From Nocardia sp. XZ_19_385 (lineage in GTDB: Bacteria; Actinomycetota; Actinomycetes; Mycobacteriales; Mycobacteriaceae), in the NCBI RefSeq assembly GCF_015355755.1, contig NZ_JACVEE010000001.1, positions 868,001 through 932,000 of the forward strand: a stretch of 64,000 nt of DNA. The letters run 5' to 3'. A program made the position numbers and the translations under genes. Below are positions 8,282-20,162 of this stretch, piece after piece (positions within the stretch are counted from its first letter, which is position 1; each line of letters starts with the position of its first letter). The notes beneath the pieces were generated by a model. It saw only the letters and a list, made by a program, of their open reading frames with translations, searched no databases and was not told where the DNA came from.

Positions 8282-9709
8282 ATGAACGAGAACGCACTCG
8301 ACACCACCGTCTCAGCCCAGCTCAGCGAGCAGATCGCCGCCTATTGCGAAGCCAACTCGATTCCCGGATTCGTCGCCGGGGTCTACCACTCCGGGGAGCA
8401 GATCGTCCTGGCCCACGGCACGGCCAATGTGACCACGGGCGCACCCATGCATACGGACACCGGATTCCTGCTCGGGTCGGTCACCAAGGTAATGACCACC
8501 ACCATGGTGTTGCAGCAGGTCGAGCGAGGATTGCTCGATCTCGATGCGCCGGTGGTGAAGTACCTTCCCGAGTTCGCATTGAACGTGCCGGGCGCGGCGG
8601 ACGGGATTCTGGTGCGGCATCTGCTCTCACATTCCAACGGAATCGACGCGGATCTGTATTTCCCGGAGGCCGAGGGTCCTGATGCCGTGCGGAGCTACGT
8701 CGACGGGCTGGCGACCGCGGGCGGTACCCTGTTCGAACCCGGGGAGCAGGTCAGCTACTCCAATGGCGGCATGATCGTCGCGGGCCGGTTGCTGGAAGTG
8801 GTTACCGGGCTACCCTTTTCCGAGTTGATCGACCGTGAGATCTATCGGCCCGTCGGGATGACGGCTTCCAGCACCTCGGCCGGGCAGGCCATTCTGCGCA
8901 GCACCGCCATCGGGCACTTTCCGAACCCGGACACCATGGCGGCCGAGCCCACGCGCATGTTCGCACTGCCTCAGACCTGGGGTCCGGCGGGTGGCACAGC
9001 CATCGGCACCATCACCGATCTTCTCGCCTTCGGGCGCACGCATCTCGCAGGCGGTGTGTCGCCATCGGGAACTCGGGTGTTCTCGGCTGAATCCGCGGCG
9101 GTCATGCAGCAAGTCTCGGGCGATATGGTCTCGCCGAACGTCCCGCCCATGGGTCTGGGCTGGGTGCGCTATCCCTTCGGCGACACGACCGTGCTGGCCA
9201 TGTCCGGCGCCTCGCCGGGCGGCGTCTCCATCCTGTGCGTCGTGCCCGAATTCGACCTGGTATTCACGGCTTTCGGCAATACCCCGGGTGCGGTCATGCT
9301 GCAGGATCAGTTGTTGCAGTGGTTGCTGCGCGAATATATCGGCGTCGAGATCCCCACGCTGATAACAGAATTGACACCGGACTTCGATCTGACCCCGTAT
9401 ACGGGCACCTACCGGTCCAATCAACTGCGCATCGATATCGGTGTCGTCGACGGGAAGCTCGAAGAACGCACCACCTACGAACCGGCGGACGCCGCACAGG
9501 AAGCGGTCTTCACCGCATTCGTCGGGGGCGTGACAGCAGCGCCGCCGCAGCGTTATGTGCCGATTCGGCCCGGCCTGTTCGCACCCGAGGGTTACCCCCT
9601 GGAACTGTTCGACGGATACCTGCGACTGTTGCTGGTGTCCTTCCACGACATCCGCGACGGCCGAGCAATCTTCCGCAACGGCGGCGGACGTCTCACCCGC
9701 CGAGTGTGA
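8282..9709 (+). CDS. Serine hydrolase, class C beta-lactamase fold
   Basis: The 475-residue protein belongs to the penicillin-binding/beta-lactamase superfamily. The catalytic SxxK is in GSVTKVM near residue 65, the YxN motif in VSYSNGGMIVAGRLLE near 160, and a late SGASPGGVS replaces the KTG box. No signal peptide is seen, so it is probably a cytoplasmic esterase or peptidase rather than a secreted beta-lactamase. A separate C-terminal beta-rich domain starts near residue 375. Start ATG 8282 has no ribosome site, which fits the predicted leaderless transcript. The neighbouring MerR regulator (9748) suggests induction by a small hydrophobic or toxic molecule. Confidence 0.85.
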   Translation: MNENALDTTVSAQLSEQIAAYCEANSIPGFVAGVYHSGEQIVLAHGTANVTTGAPMHTDTGFLLGSVTKVMTTTMVLQQVERGLLDLDAPVVKYLPEFALNVPGAADGILVRHLLSHSNGIDADLYFPEAEGPDAVRSYVDGLATAGGTLFEPGEQVSYSNGGMIVAGRLLEVVTGLPFSELIDREIYRPVGMTASSTSAGQAILRSTAIGHFPNPDTMAAEPTRMFALPQTWGPAGGTAIGTITDLLAFGRTHLAGGVSPSGTRVFSAESAAVMQQVSGDMVSPNVPPMGLGWVRYPFGDTTVLAMSGASPGGVSILCVVPEFDLVFTAFGNTPGAVMLQDQLLQWLLREYIGVEIPTLITELTPDFDLTPYTGTYRSNQLRIDIGVVDGKLEERTTYEPADAAQEAVFTAFVGGVTAAPPQRYVPIRPGLFAPEGYPLELFDGYLRLLLVSFHDIRDGRAIFRNGGGRLTRRV

Positions 9710-9747
9710 CGGATTCGCTAGCCCGCGGCGGTGAAAAGATATCGGCC

Positions 9748-10458
9748 ATGATCACGATCGGGCAGCTCGCGGATTACGCCGGAGTGACCACCAAGACCAT
9801 CCGCCACTATCACGAGCGCGGGCTGCTCGCGGAGCCGGAGCGCGACTCCTCCGGCTATCGCCGCTACACCGCGCAGGACGCCATCGACCTGGTCAAGATC
9901 AGGACGCTGGCCACCGCGGGCGTCCCGCTGGCCCGGGTCAAGGATCTCCTCGACGCCGATCCGGAAACGCTCGCGGCGGCCCTCGCCGAGATAGATCGTG
10001 AACTGCGCGAACGCATCGGCGAGCTGCGCCGAACCCGCGGACAGCTCGCCCAGATACAGCGCGGCGAAAGACTTTTCGTCTCCGCGGATGTCGCCGACTA
10101 TCTGGATCGGTTACGCGAGCTCGGCATCAGCGAGCGTCATATCCGGTTGGAACGCGACGGCTGGATCCTGCTGCAGACCGCATCGCCGGAGGATGCCGCC
10201 GAGTGGATCGCCGAAAAGCTCACACTCATCGCCGATCCCGAATTCCGCGCCATCTGTCTCGACCATGACGCCGCCTACGACTGGTCGCCGGATGATCCGC
10301 GGCTGCGGACGCTCGCGGATCGAGTGCGCGACTGGCATGCGGGCCGCCCTCCCCCCAGCGCGCCGCGCCACCCCGCACTCGCCCAGTTCGTCGCCCGATC
10401 TCAGGCCGGAGTCTCGTCGCCGGCCTGGGATCAGCTGGTCGAACTGCTGCGAACCTGA
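9748..10458 (+). CDS. MerR-family transcriptional regulator
   Basis: The 236-residue protein starts with ITIGQLADYAGVTTKTIRHYHERGLL, the winged helix-turn-helix of the MerR family. It continues with SSGYRRYTAQDAIDLVKI, followed by a dimerisation coiled coil (about residues 80-115, RELRERIGELRRTRGQL). The C-terminal 120 residues are an effector domain of no recognised class; it lacks the Cys ligands of metal sensors, so a small organic ligand is more likely. It sits 38 bases after the serine hydrolase gene and very likely acts on the palindrome at 8247-8265. Confidence 0.9.
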   Translation: MITIGQLADYAGVTTKTIRHYHERGLLAEPERDSSGYRRYTAQDAIDLVKIRTLATAGVPLARVKDLLDADPETLAAALAEIDRELRERIGELRRTRGQLAQIQRGERLFVSADVADYLDRLRELGISERHIRLERDGWILLQTASPEDAAEWIAEKLTLIADPEFRAICLDHDAAYDWSPDDPRLRTLADRVRDWHAGRPPPSAPRHPALAQFVARSQAGVSSPAWDQLVELLRT

Positions 10459-10473
10459 GGGCGCGGAGGTCCC

Positions 10474-10968
10474 TCAGTCGCGGGTGAGCGCCGCGATCAC
10501 GGGGATTGCCGACAGCGGCTCGGGATCGCGGCGGGCCGGAGCCCGCAGCGCCCATGAGGCCAGGGTGAAAGCCGTGAAGAAGAGCGGGCCGACCCATTTG
10601 GCGGCAGGGTCGCCGACCGCCAGGTGCGAAGCGGCTGCGCCGACGTAGACGAATACCAGTCCGGCGTATGCCCATTCCTTCAGTCGTGGAAAGCGAGGCA
10701 CCAGGAGTGCGGCGACGGCGAGCAGCTTCGCGACACCGAGGATGGTGGCGAAATACATGGGGTATTCGAGAACGGCGAAGGTGTCGACGACGTATTGCGT
10801 GCGAGCGAGATCCCAGTACGCACCGACCACGGATTCGGTGAGGACGATGCCGGTGGTCGCCGTGAAGATGGCGAATCGAACTCGGGCCGACCAAGTTTCG
10901 CCCGCGATCGAGTTGAGGGAGACGCCCGTGCGCGTGGCGGCGGGCGGTTTGATTGTTTGCGCGTTCAT
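10474..10968 (-). CDS. DoxX-family integral membrane protein
   Basis: The 164-residue protein has four hydrophobic segments (about residues 30-50, 65-90, 95-118 and 125-145). The GVAKLLAVAALLVPRFPRLKEWAYAGLVFVYVGAAASH block is typical of DoxX/DoxD-like proteins. Family members sit in the cytoplasmic membrane and are linked to redox or oxidative-stress functions, but the biochemical activity is poorly defined. Start ATG 10968 lies 11 bases after the stop of the small monooxygenase-like gene, so the two form an operon. It converges on merR with a 15-base gap. Confidence 0.8.
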   Translation of the reverse strand: MNAQTIKPPAATRTGVSLNSIAGETWSARVRFAIFTATTGIVLTESVVGAYWDLARTQYVVDTFAVLEYPMYFATILGVAKLLAVAALLVPRFPRLKEWAYAGLVFVYVGAAASHLAVGDPAAKWVGPLFFTAFTLASWALRAPARRDPEPLSAIPVIAALTRD

Positions 10969-10979
10969 GATCCGGGTTC

Positions 10980-11270
10980 TCAGCGTTCGTCGATGATGTC
11001 GCCGGTTTCGGCCGTAGCGTCCGCGGTGAGCCCCATGGTGGCGGCCACCAGCGGGAAGTCTTGCGAAGCCCCGATCGCGGTGAGCATTTGTTCCGCGGAA
11101 TCCCAACGCCAGGTATCGAGATAGCTGCCGTCTTCGAGACGGGTGAGGCGGGTCTCGGTCAATCCGGGGTTGGCCCCGCGGATTCCGTCGATCAGGATGG
11201 CGCGTTTTGCCAGCAGCTCATCGAGCTGACCCGCGCCGACGCGGTAACGGTGGATACGGACGACAGACAT
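10980..11270 (-). CDS. Small dimeric alpha-beta barrel / monooxygenase-like protein
   Basis: The 96-residue protein reads MSVVRIHRYRVGAGQLDELLAKRA at its start, with W and D/E residues typical of antibiotic-biosynthesis-monooxygenase (ABM) domains. A strand-helix-strand pattern fits a ferredoxin-like dimer. Members act as cofactor-free oxygenases or heme/quinone binders; the substrate is not predictable. It is the first gene of a two-gene operon with the DoxX-like gene. Start ATG 11270. Confidence 0.6.
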   Translation of the reverse strand: MSVVRIHRYRVGAGQLDELLAKRAILIDGIRGANPGLTETRLTRLEDGSYLDTWRWDSAEQMLTAIGASQDFPLVAATMGLTADATAETGDIIDER

Positions 11271-11295
11271 GAGAGACCTCTACCGATCGGTGGAC

Positions 11296-11312
11296 GTTGA
11301 CTTGTTGACAAC
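11296..11312. promoter_or_regulatory. GTTGAC direct repeat, candidate operator
   Basis: Two GTTGAC copies (11296-11301 and 11304-11309) lie two bases apart, about 26 bases upstream of the minus-strand monooxygenase start. The second copy runs into AAC, forming GTTGACAAC, which is nearly palindromic. The position fits a repressor or activator site for the ABM-DoxX operon. No known consensus was matched. Confidence 0.35.
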
Positions 11313-11517
11313 GAAAAGCCTCACACCGCAAGACAATTGCTGGTAGTGCGCTGAGCACCTGCTGCGTGTGCACGATCACCGGATGGGGTTGTGCAATCTG
11401 CATACCTTGCCGGGGGTATCCACACCGTCAGCGAGAACTCGACGCCCGGCGAAGTAACCACCGAGTGTGCGGCACGAGGAACAAATGCCTGGATGGTGCG
11501 GTAAGGAGCGACATCAC

Positions 11518-12123
11518 ATGATCAGAGTGCTGATCGCCGAGGATATGCGGCTGCTACGCGAAACCCTGATGGCAGCACTGGAATTGGAGGATGACCTCCG
11601 GGTCGTGGCCGCGCTGGACAGCGGTGACGCCATCGTGGGCACAGCGATCGCCGAGCAAGCCGATGTCGCCCTGATCGATATCGACCTGCCCGGTACGGAC
11701 GGGCTGACGGCCGCCGCCGCGATCCACGAGCGCCATCCCAGCTGTCGAGTGCTCATTCTCACCGCACTGGCCAACCCCGCCCATCTGCGACGGGCCATGC
11801 TCATCGGAGTGTCCGGCTATCTGCTCAAGGACACTGCCCACCGGGAACTCGTGCGGGCGGTGCGCACCGTCGCCTCGGGCGGACGGGTACTCGACCCGGG
11901 TCTGGCCATGACCGCATTACGCACCCCACCCAGCCCACTCACGGCGCGCGAAGCGCAGGTGCTGCGCCGCTACGCCGAAGGCGCGGACCCCAAGGAGATC
12001 GCGACGCACCTGCACCTTTCCTACGGAACGATCCGCAACTACCTGGCCTCCGCCGTCACGAAACTACAGGCGCGCAATCGTGTCGACGCCGTACGCCTCG
12101 CAACCGACTCCGGCTGGTTGTGA
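11518..12123 (+). CDS. NarL/FixJ (DesR-like) response regulator, orphan
   Basis: The 201-residue protein has a receiver domain with acidic pocket AED (residues 8-10) and phosphoacceptor Asp54 in LIDIDLPGTDG. A Thr in ILTALANP and Lys in YLLKDTAHRE complete the site. A LuxR-type helix-turn-helix follows (PLTAREAQVLRRYAEGADPKEIATHLHLSYGTIRNYL). The overall pattern, including GTIRNYLASAVTKL and NRVDAV, resembles Bacillus DesR, which controls fatty-acid desaturase under cold. No histidine kinase is adjacent, so the partner must be elsewhere. ATG 11518 is preceded by AAGGAG. Confidence 0.88.
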   Translation: MIRVLIAEDMRLLRETLMAALELEDDLRVVAALDSGDAIVGTAIAEQADVALIDIDLPGTDGLTAAAAIHERHPSCRVLILTALANPAHLRRAMLIGVSGYLLKDTAHRELVRAVRTVASGGRVLDPGLAMTALRTPPSPLTAREAQVLRRYAEGADPKEIATHLHLSYGTIRNYLASAVTKLQARNRVDAVRLATDSGWL

Positions 12124-12300
12124 CCGCCATCGCCAGTAGCACGGACTCGAGTCCAGAAACGCCCGGCCATCGGCCGGACGTTTCTGTTGTCGATGCTGTA
12201 GGTGCCCCTGGCGGGAGACGAGATGTTCACATCCGCGGAAGTTATCCCCATTTTCGGATCGGGGGTTGAATCCGGCGCCGCGCGGACGAGGGTGGAGGAC

Positions 12301-12756
12301 ATGGAAATCCTGGCGTTCGCGGTACTCACGGGGTGGTGTGCGGTGCTCAGTGGGTGGGATCTGTGGCAGCGGCGGCTGCCCAATGCGCTGACGGGGCTGC
12401 TGGCGCTGGGTGTGCTCGGGTATGCCTTGTTCACAATGCAATTCACGGCGGCGGCAGTCGGGGCGCTGTTGCTGGCGGCGCCGTATCTGCTGGTGCACCT
12501 GGTGACGCCGGATGCCCTGGGCGCGGGCGATGTGAAGCTGGCGGCCGGTCTCGGAGCGGCAGCTGGTCTCGGCGGTGCGCAGGCTTGGGTGTGGGCGGCG
12601 GTCGGCGCGCCGGTGCTTACCGCGTTTGTCGGGATCACAGCCTTGTGCGCCAATCGAATTCGCCGCGGAGCTGCGACGGAGGGCCCATATCCGGTGCCGC
12701 ACGGACCCGCGATGTGCGCCGCGACTCTGCTCGGTTTGGTCGCCGCGCCGCCCTGA
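12301..12756 (+). CDS. A24 prepilin leader peptidase, minimal type
   Basis: The 151-residue polytopic membrane protein carries the two catalytic aspartates of type IV prepilin peptidases: LSGWDLWQRRLPN (first Asp) and ALGAGDVKLAAGLG (GxGD motif). It lacks the N-terminal methyltransferase domain, as in TadV-type enzymes. It would process class III signal peptides of Flp/Tad-type pilins at the membrane, though no pilin gene is in the window. In M. tuberculosis the counterpart (Rv2551c) lies beside aroE; here it lies beside aroC. GGAGG precedes ATG 12301; an in-frame ATG at 12223 is a less likely start. Confidence 0.85.
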   Translation: MEILAFAVLTGWCAVLSGWDLWQRRLPNALTGLLALGVLGYALFTMQFTAAAVGALLLAAPYLLVHLVTPDALGAGDVKLAAGLGAAAGLGGAQAWVWAAVGAPVLTAFVGITALCANRIRRGAATEGPYPVPHGPAMCAATLLGLVAAPP

Positions 12757-12889
12757 GCCGCCGTTGCGCTACCCCACCCCCATCGCGATGACCTCTGTGA
12801 AGCGGGCCGGACCGCCGCCCAGGCACGTGCCCGCAATCACAATCGACCAGATTCCGAGCCTCGGGTACCAGCATGAAAGGATATAAGGC

Positions 12890-14121
12890 GTGCTGCGCTG
12901 GATAACTGCCGGAGAATCCCATGGTCCCGCTCTCGTCACCATCCTCGAGGGGATGGTCGCGGGTGTCGAAGTGACGTCCGACGAGGTCTCCGCACAGCTG
13001 GCGCGCCGGCGGCTCGGGTACGGGCGCGGCGCCCGGATGAAGTTCGAGGCCGACAAGGTCACCCTGGTCGGCGGCGTCCGCCACGGCCGCACCATGGGCG
13101 GCCCGGTCGCCATCGAGGTCGCCAACTCCGAGTGGCCCAAGTGGACCACCGTCATGTCCGCCGACCCGGTGGATCCCGCCGAGCTCGCCGACCTGGCCCG
13201 CAACGCGCCGCTCACCCGGCCGCGCCCGGGTCACGCCGACTACTCCGGCATGCTCAAGTACAACTTCGACGACGCCCGCAACGTGCTCGAACGCGCCAGC
13301 GCCCGCGAGACCGCGGCGCGCGTCGCGGCGGGCACCGTGGCGCGGAACTTCCTGCGCCAGGCGTTCGGCGTCGAGGTCATCTCGCATGTGGTGTCCATCG
13401 GCACCGCCGCCAACACCACCGGTGTCGTCCCGACCGCCGCCGACCTGGCCGCGATCGACGAGAGCCCCGTGCGCGCGTTCGACAAGGACGCCGAAGCCGC
13501 CATGATCGCCGAGATCGAAGCCGCCAAGAAAGACGGCGACACCCTCGGTGGCGTGGTCGAAGTGGTCGTCGAGGGGCTGCCCGTCGGCCTCGGCTCGTTC
13601 GTCAGCGGCGCGGACCGGCTGGACTCGCGACTGGCCGCCGCGCTCATGGGCATTCAGGCCATCAAGGGCGTCGAGGTCGGCGACGGTTTCGAGACCGCGC
13701 GCCGCCGCGGCAGCCAGGCGCACGACGAGATGAAACCCGGCCCCGACGGCGTGCTGCGCTCCACCAACCGCGCCGGCGGCCTCGAAGGCGGCATGACCAA
13801 CGGTGAACCGCTGCGCGTGCGCGCCGCGATGAAGCCGATCTCCACCGTGCCGCGCGCGCTGTCCACCGTCGACATGACCACCGGCGAGGAAGCCGTCGCC
13901 ATCCACCAGCGCTCCGATGTCTGCGCCGTGCCCGCCGCCGGCGTGGTGGCCGAGGCCATGGTGGCGCTGGTCGTCGCGCAGGCCGCGCTGGAGAAGTTCG
14001 GCGGCGACTCGCTGGTCGAAACCGTCGACAACATCAACAGCTACCTCAAGCGGATCAGCTCTCGGCCGCACATCCCGCTGTGCTCACCCACCCCGCCGGC
14101 TACGCCGTCTGCCACCCCCGA

Positions 14122-14125
<4 letters not shown>
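12890..14125 (+). CDS. aroC: Chorismate synthase
   Basis: The 411-residue protein begins [21 protein letters not shown]. It also contains [16 protein letters not shown], the [19 protein letters not shown] block and the late [11 protein letters not shown] segment. These are the conserved FMN/EPSP-binding signatures. The enzyme converts 5-enolpyruvylshikimate-3-phosphate to chorismate, the last step of the shikimate pathway. GTG 12890 follows GAAAGGATATAAGGC. The final residues ([11 protein letters not shown]) are a short low-complexity tail. The stop overlaps the aroK start (ATGA). Confidence 0.97.
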
Positions 14126-16574
<2,449 letters not shown>

Positions 16575-16602
16575 CGGCCACCGCCACAACGGCTTCGGCA
16601 CA

Positions 16603-16638
16603 AACGCCCCGGTATCCGCACTCGGATGCCGGGGCGTT
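16603..16638. terminator. Hairpin terminator after aroB
   Basis: A 16-base stem (AACGCCCCGGTATCCG against CGGATGCCGGGGCGTT, with one non-Watson-Crick position) closes a 4-base loop. It ends in GTTCT. It lies between the converging aroB and the small membrane-protein gene. Confidence 0.82.
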
Positions 16639-16646
16639 CTGCGATG

Positions 16647-17114
16647 TCAGGCCGCGGTGCCCGCGTGTTCCTTCCGCGTGCTTGCCTTCTCGAACCGCCG
16701 CTCGGCCACCATGCGCCCGATACCGACACCGGCCAGCGCGGGCAGGAAGATCAGCAGCAGGATGAACGCCGCCGCCGCCGTCATCTCGAACAGGATCGCA
16801 TTATCACCGAGATCGAACCGCGGCAGATGATCCAGCAACCAAGACACCAGCCCCATCCCGAGCCCCCCGGCCACCGCCGCCTTCAACCAGACAATCGTCA
16901 GATCCGAACCGTGCTCCGGATCCGGATGCACCTCCCGATCCTTACGCCCGTCGAGCACACCCCACGCCACGACGACACCGACCAGCACCGCCAGGCACAG
17001 CATCCGCATCCACGAGCCTTGCGTCGGCCATTCCACCATCGCGAACCCGAGCAGGGTGCGCATAGCCACCACCAGCCCCCCGAGCAGCACGGCCCGCATA
17101 ACCCAACCAGTCAT
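16647..17114 (-). CDS. Four-helix membrane protein, B-4DMT type
   Basis: The 155-residue protein has four hydrophobic segments. MTGWVMRAVLLGG and LLGFAMVEWPTQGSWMRMLC match my memory of the actinobacterial 'B-4DMT transporter' family (M. tuberculosis Rv2536), which sits beside the aro genes. The C-terminus is basic (RRFEKASTRKEH). The activity is unknown despite the transporter label. ATG 17114 is chosen by family similarity; ATG 17126 lies closer to the GGGGG ribosome site and is equally possible. Confidence 0.7.
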   Translation of the reverse strand: MTGWVMRAVLLGGLVVAMRTLLGFAMVEWPTQGSWMRMLCLAVLVGVVVAWGVLDGRKDREVHPDPEHGSDLTIVWLKAAVAGGLGMGLVSWLLDHLPRFDLGDNAILFEMTAAAAFILLLIFLPALAGVGIGRMVAERRFEKASTRKEHAGTAA

Positions 17115-17175
17115 GGCCAACACCATAACCCCCAGCTCCACGGATCCGAACTAGAACGGGTATCAGAAATTCGCG

Positions 17176-17724
17176 TCACTCGATGAGCTGCGAAACCAAC
17201 CGACTGCCGACAAGCTTGTACTCCCCGCCAACCAACTCGTACATCGTGGCAAAGCCATCGATATCGTCGGATTCCGCGTCACCTCGAATGATCCAGTAGT
17301 GCGGGATGCCGAGCATCGCGTCGATCCTCAACTTCTCGATCGCGTCATGGTCTTCGCTGTCCCGCGAGACTGCTTCGATGACAGCATGGATGTCCGCCGA
17401 GTCGTGCGTCGTGCTGTTCTTCGCCGGGCGGTAGCCGTTGCGGAAAACGACGCCATCGGCAACAAAGTTGTTCTTCCCGGTGCCGCCGCGCGCGAATCCG
17501 CTGTCGGCGACGTACTGTTCGCCCGAGATCTCGAACCCGCGGCGAATCCAGGTCTCGAGCACCATGAACACGATCCGGAAGTGCCAGAACGTGACAGGCA
17601 TGAGCGTCAGCTCCAATCGTCCGGATCGCAGCTCCCAGGCCCATCCCCGGGGCACGCTCGGCAGTTCGTCGAATTCGGCACGGGTGCGGACGCCTGTCAT
17701 CGGCAAGTCGATCTGCGCGGTCAT
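17176..17724 (-). CDS. Uma2-family PD-(D/E)XK nuclease-like protein, copy 1
   Basis: The 182-residue protein has the DUF820/Uma2 pattern: LELTLMPVTFWHFRIVFMVLETWIRR, then the acidic VADGVVFRN, DIHAVIEAVSRDSEDHDAIEKLRIDAMLGIPHYWII (E-x-K arm). These residues form a restriction-endonuclease-like core. Uma2 proteins are abundant in actinobacteria and cyanobacteria; a defined role is not established. GGAGGGAG precedes ATG 17724. Two further copies lie at 23425 and 24299, and this one is the most divergent. Confidence 0.82.
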   Translation of the reverse strand: MTAQIDLPMTGVRTRAEFDELPSVPRGWAWELRSGRLELTLMPVTFWHFRIVFMVLETWIRRGFEISGEQYVADSGFARGGTGKNNFVADGVVFRNGYRPAKNSTTHDSADIHAVIEAVSRDSEDHDAIEKLRIDAMLGIPHYWIIRGDAESDDIDGFATMYELVGGEYKLVGSRLVSQLIE

Positions 17725-17797
17725 GGCTCCCTCCGAGTTCCCGATCGTTCGTACACGGTCCACTCAGCATAGGTGCTGGATCGCTGTTCGGCCGGTC

Positions 17798-18613
17798 CTA
17801 ACCGACGCCCAGTGCTGCGGCCATTTCCGCGCGCGGCGCCGGGCGGCCGGTGAATTGCTCGACTTGGCCGTAAGCCTGATTCAGGAGCATGTCGAGTCCG
17901 CTGACGACCGTTCCTCCCGCACGAGTGACGGCTTCGGCCAAAGGGGTAGGCCACGGGTTGTAAATGGCGTCCAGGACGACCGGTGACGCGGCCACGGCGT
18001 CGGCAACCACCGCTGCGGCTTCGGAGGGGATGGTGCTGACGACGGCGCCGGCGGTCGCGCAGACCGAGCGGACGAGGTCGGGGTCGAAGTCGATGACGGT
18101 GGCGGTCATGCCGAGGCGTTCGGCGAGATCCAGTGCGTTGCGGGCTCTTCCGGAGTCGCGGGCGAGCACCGTCACGGATTTGGCGCCGAGTTCGGAGAGG
18201 GCGAGCAGGGCCGGGCGGGCGGTGCCGCCTGCGCCGAGGACGACCGCTTCGGTGATAGAGCCGACTCCGCCGCCGCGTAGGGCGCCGAGCACGCCATCGA
18301 CGTCGGTGCAGTCGGCGCGCCAGCCGTTCTCGGTGTGCACCAAGGTGTTTGCCGAGCCGACGAGGACGGCGCGTTCGGTGCGCTCGTCGGCGTAGGCGAG
18401 GGCGGCTTCCTTGCCCGGCATGGTGACCGAGAGGCCGACCCACTCCGGGCCGAGGCCGTCCACCAGTCCGGGCAGCTGTTCGGCCGAGCATTCGATGCGC
18501 TCGTAGGTCCACGGCAAGCCCAGCGCGCGGTAGGCGGCCAGGTGCAGCTGGGGTGAGCGGGAATGCGAGATCGGTTTGCCCAGGACCGCGGCTTTGCGTA
18601 CCTCAGCGCCCAC
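17798..18613 (-). CDS. aroE: Shikimate 5-dehydrogenase
   Basis: The 271-residue protein opens with VLGKPISHSRSPQLHLAAYRALGL (shikimate-binding SxS). It has SVTMPGKEAALAYAD with the catalytic Lys, NTLVHTENGWRADCTDVDGV with the Asp, an NADP Rossmann motif VVLGAGGTARPALLAL, and GLDMLLNQAYGQVEQFTG near the end. It reduces 3-dehydroshikimate to shikimate. GTG 18613 lies 11 bases inside the mltG 3' end, so the genes are coupled. Confidence 0.95.
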   Translation of the reverse strand: MGAEVRKAAVLGKPISHSRSPQLHLAAYRALGLPWTYERIECSAEQLPGLVDGLGPEWVGLSVTMPGKEAALAYADERTERAVLVGSANTLVHTENGWRADCTDVDGVLGALRGGGVGSITEAVVLGAGGTARPALLALSELGAKSVTVLARDSGRARNALDLAERLGMTATVIDFDPDLVRSVCATAGAVVSTIPSEAAAVVADAVAASPVVLDAIYNPWPTPLAEAVTRAGGTVVSGLDMLLNQAYGQVEQFTGRPAPRAEMAAALGVG

Positions 18614-20162
18614 TGTCCAGGATTCCGCTCTCTTGGGCCTTCTTGATGTTGCGCAGGTGTTCGGCGTAGCTCTCGGTGAACAGCGTGGTGCCCTTTTTGT
18701 CGATGGTGACGAAGTACAGCCAGTTGCCGGGTTCCGGATTCTCCATGGCGCGCAACGCGTTCAGCGACGGCGCGGCGATGGGGTTGGCGGGCAGGCCGGG
18801 CATGGCGTAGGTGTTCCACGCGTTTTTGGTGGCCCGGTCCTCGTCGGTGGTGGCGACCTCGGTCTTGTCGAGGGAGTAGTTCACCGTGGAGTCGAATTGC
18901 AGCGGCTGGTCGATCGCCAGCCGGTTCACGATTACCCGCGCGACCTTGCCCATGTCCTCCGGCGTGGCCTCACGCTCGACCATCGAGGCCGCGATCAGCG
19001 TCTGATACGGGCTCAGTTTCGTTTCCGCGCCGGACTGCAGCAGCCCGGTCGATTCGTAACTGGCCGCGCTCTGCGTGATCAACTGCCGCAGGATCTGCTG
19101 CGGCGTGCCGCTCGGATCGAAATCCAAGGTGCCCGCGGCGATCAGGCCGTCGAGCTGCCTACTGCGATCGGGTGCGGCGCGCACGTCGTTCATCGCCCAG
19201 GCGGGAACGCCCAGCGCGGCGAGATCGGTGCTGGAACCGGCGGCGGCAAGCTGATCGGCGGTGACGCACTTCTGCTGCGACCCCGTGCCGACACAGCTGG
19301 CGGCGGCGATCTTGGTGTAGATACCTTCCGAGCGCGCACCGGTGTTCACGTCGTGCTGGTCGTGCAGCAGTTTGCCTTCCGCGACCACCAGATTGCCGAC
19401 CCGCGAACCCTTACCCACCAGCGTGGTCACCGCCTGCGCGGCGGGGATCTGGCTGGGGATGGCGTAGTAACCCGGCTGCACCGAGGTCATATTCGAATTC
19501 CGCATGGCCGCTTCGAAGAACGCGGCACTGCTCTTCACCACGTCCTTTTCCAGCATGGTGTCCGCGATCTGGGTGGAGGTGTCACCGGGATGCACCTGCA
19601 CCACCACCAGCGCGCCACCGGGTCCGGCGTAATCGGCGGGCGGGCCGAAGGATTCGGCGAACTTCTTCACCGCGAAACCGGCGGCGCCGGCGAACAAGAT
19701 GATGAAGACGCCGGCGATGATCCACAGATTGCGGCGGCGGCGCTTGCGCTCGGCCGCTTTCCGGGAGGCGGCACGGGAACGCTTGCTGCGCGGCGACTTC
19801 GGGGCCCGATCGGGCTTGGCCCGCTTGGTGGCGCGGGAGTTGGTGCGCACCGCCTTGCCTCGTTTCGGCGGTTCCGGCTCGTCGGGTTCGTCGTCGTAGT
19901 CGGGATCGAGATCGCCCGCGGCGTCGTAACCGTCGTCCTTGGCCGGGTCGTAGAGTGCCGGGCCCTCGTAGAACGGTTCGTCGTCGGTGTAGCGCGGGAT
20001 GACGGTGGTGTCGTCGTCGTAATCGTCCCAAGCCTGGGGGTTCGATCCGGTCGCCGCGCGCCCGCGGGGCTCGTTGCCCCACGCCCGGTCGTCACGCCGG
20101 TAGCGCCGATCAGCCTCGCGCTGCCGGAAACGTTCTTCGGCCCGCGCCCATCGATCCGTCAT
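18603..20162 (-). CDS. mltG: Endolytic murein transglycosylase, YceG/MltG family
   Basis: The 519-residue protein has a cytoplasmic N-terminus of about 145 residues, first acidic ([17 protein letters not shown]) then very basic (KRRRRN). A single membrane helix spans about 146-166, and an extracytoplasmic YceG domain follows. The catalytic Glu lies in [25 protein letters not shown]. MltG cleaves nascent peptidoglycan strands to end synthesis. ATG 20162 overlaps the ruvX stop (TGATG). The acidic-basic tail is longer than in E. coli MltG but usual in actinobacteria. Confidence 0.93.
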   Translation of the reverse strand: MTDRWARAEERFRQREADRRYRRDDRAWGNEPRGRAATGSNPQAWDDYDDDTTVIPRYTDDEPFYEGPALYDPAKDDGYDAAGDLDPDYDDEPDEPEPPKRGKAVRTNSRATKRAKPDRAPKSPRSKRSRAASRKAAERKRRRRNLWIIAGVFIILFAGAAGFAVKKFAESFGPPADYAGPGGALVVVQVHPGDTSTQIADTMLEKDVVKSSAAFFEAAMRNSNMTSVQPGYYAIPSQIPAAQAVTTLVGKGSRVGNLVVAEGKLLHDQHDVNTGARSEGIYTKIAAASCVGTGSQQKCVTADQLAAAGSSTDLAALGVPAWAMNDVRAAPDRSRQLDGLIAAGTLDFDPSGTPQQILRQLITQSAASYESTGLLQSGAETKLSPYQTLIAASMVEREATPEDMGKVARVIVNRLAIDQPLQFDSTVNYSLDKTEVATTDEDRATKNAWNTYAMPGLPANPIAAPSLNALRAMENPEPGNWLYFVTIDKKGTTLFTESYAEHLRNIKKAQESGILDSGR

